A stretch of 64,000 bases of DNA from Citrobacter sp. JGM124. GTDB taxonomy: Bacteria; Pseudomonadota; Gammaproteobacteria; Enterobacterales; Enterobacteriaceae. The notes beneath the pieces were generated by a model. That model did no database searches. It was not told where the DNA came from and saw nothing but the letters and a program-made list of their open reading frames with translations. How positions within the stretch are numbered: the stretch's first letter is position 1; every line of letters begins with the position of its first letter. Location of the stretch: contig NZ_JAERJD010000006.1 in the NCBI RefSeq assembly GCF_018257795.1, positions 186,001 to 250,000 on the forward strand, written 5' to 3'. Shown piece by piece: positions 63,695 through 64,000 of this stretch. The position numbers and the translations under genes are program-made.

Positions 63695-63728
63695 AACGGG
63701 AAAGCTTTTGCTTTCCCGTTTCATTTTA
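63695..63728 (+). terminator. Intrinsic terminator after emrB
   Basis: AACGGGAAAGC pairs perfectly with GCTTTCCCGTT around a TTTT loop, then TCATTTT. It lies 47 bases past the emrB stop. Confidence 0.88.
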
Positions 63729-63882
63729 TCCATATCTTCGATCTGCCCCCCAATCCCCCCCTCTCAATGACGTTCACGCAGACACTCAGGATGGCGATTT
63801 CTCAGGCTATGTTGGCAGTTTTGCGTGAGTATCCGGAGGCTTCCTCAGCCAGGATAGATATATCCAACCAAGGAGAGCCTGT

Positions 63883-64000
63883 ATGCTGCAAAATCCCTCA
63901 CAAAAGTATCAATCACATCCGCCCATTTCCTTGCCCGATCGTCAATGGCCAGACAGGGTTCTCACCAAGGCACCACGCTGGCTCTCCACCGATCTCCGTG
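63883..64000 (+). CDS. leuA: 2-isopropylmalate synthase, long type (5' end only)
   Basis: Condenses acetyl-CoA with 2-oxoisovalerate in leucine synthesis. Only 39 residues are in the window, starting [20 protein letters not shown], with QWPDRVL and STDLR following. This is the N-terminus of the longer LeuA type found in Pseudomonas and some enterobacteria, not the shorter type of the E. coli leuABCD operon. AAGGAGAG lies six bases before the ATG. No leader peptide with a leucine run is visible upstream. Confidence 0.8.
   Translation, partial: MLQNPSQKYQSHPPISLPDRQWPDRVLTKAPRWLSTDLR

Noticed and set aside
63765-64000. Plus-strand frame overlapping the start of leuA, considered as a leader peptide
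   Set aside because: It has no run of leucine codons and continues through leuA in another frame, so it does not look like an attenuation leader.

Overview
The window is chromosomal DNA from a gamma-proteobacterium of the order Enterobacterales. Most genes are close relatives of Escherichia coli K-12 genes, and many keep the same neighbours (secD-yajC-tgt, brnQ/phoR-phoB, sbcD-sbcC, rdgC, ppnP, aroM, aroL, yaiI, proC, iraP, ddlA, yaiZ, sbmA, ampH; proVWX-MFS-mprA-emrA-emrB). GC content looks moderate and AT-rich intergenic stretches are common. A peroxiredoxin sits where E. coli has malZ, and phoA-psiF is absent beside proC, so this is not Escherichia itself. The sequence does not let me name the genus.

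Layout. 1-8.2 kb: secD (cut by the window edge), yajC, tgt and queA on the minus strand, with one large AT-rich plus-strand gene (3085-7062) placed between queA and tgt, which are normally adjacent. 8.3-15 kb: acpH, a 2-Cys peroxiredoxin with an OxyR-like site, the permeases proY and brnQ, and the phosphate regulators phoR-phoB with a Pho box. 15-25.4 kb: sbcDC, mak, rdgC, ppnP, aroM, aroL (TyrR box), yaiI, proC. 25.6-32.5 kb: iraP, ddlA, yaiZ, sbmA, lpxP, ampH. 32.5-40 kb: a GAF-GGDEF cyclase, an EamA exporter, pheP, dcuS-dcuR, zinT. 40.6-46.6 kb: a GNAT gene and a five-gene overlapping operon (binding protein, fused permease, ATPase, MBL-fold hydrolase, histidine phosphatase) with a Pho-box-like site in front. 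47.4-52.9 kb: an Orn/Lys/Arg-type decarboxylase between two related antiporters. 53.1-53.6 kb: an exported protein made of twelve exact 11-residue repeats. 55.2-58.6 kb: the osmoprotectant importer proVWX. 58.8-63.6 kb: an MFS exporter and the mprA-emrA-emrB multidrug efflux system. 63.9 kb to the end: the start of a long-type leuA.

How the genes work together. Three stress themes recur. Phosphate: PhoBR probably controls the 41-46.6 kb operon, which looks built to import an organophosphate or phosphonate and hydrolyse it. Acid or amine: decarboxylase plus antiporters consume protons. Osmotic: ProVWX and possibly the 11-mer repeat protein next door. Envelope functions (lpxP, sbmA, ampH, ddlA) are grouped in the centre.

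The strongest candidates for something undescribed are the 1325-residue protein with a metzincin-like HExxHxxGxxD motif, the Pho-box operon of unknown substrate, and the 11-mer repeat protein.
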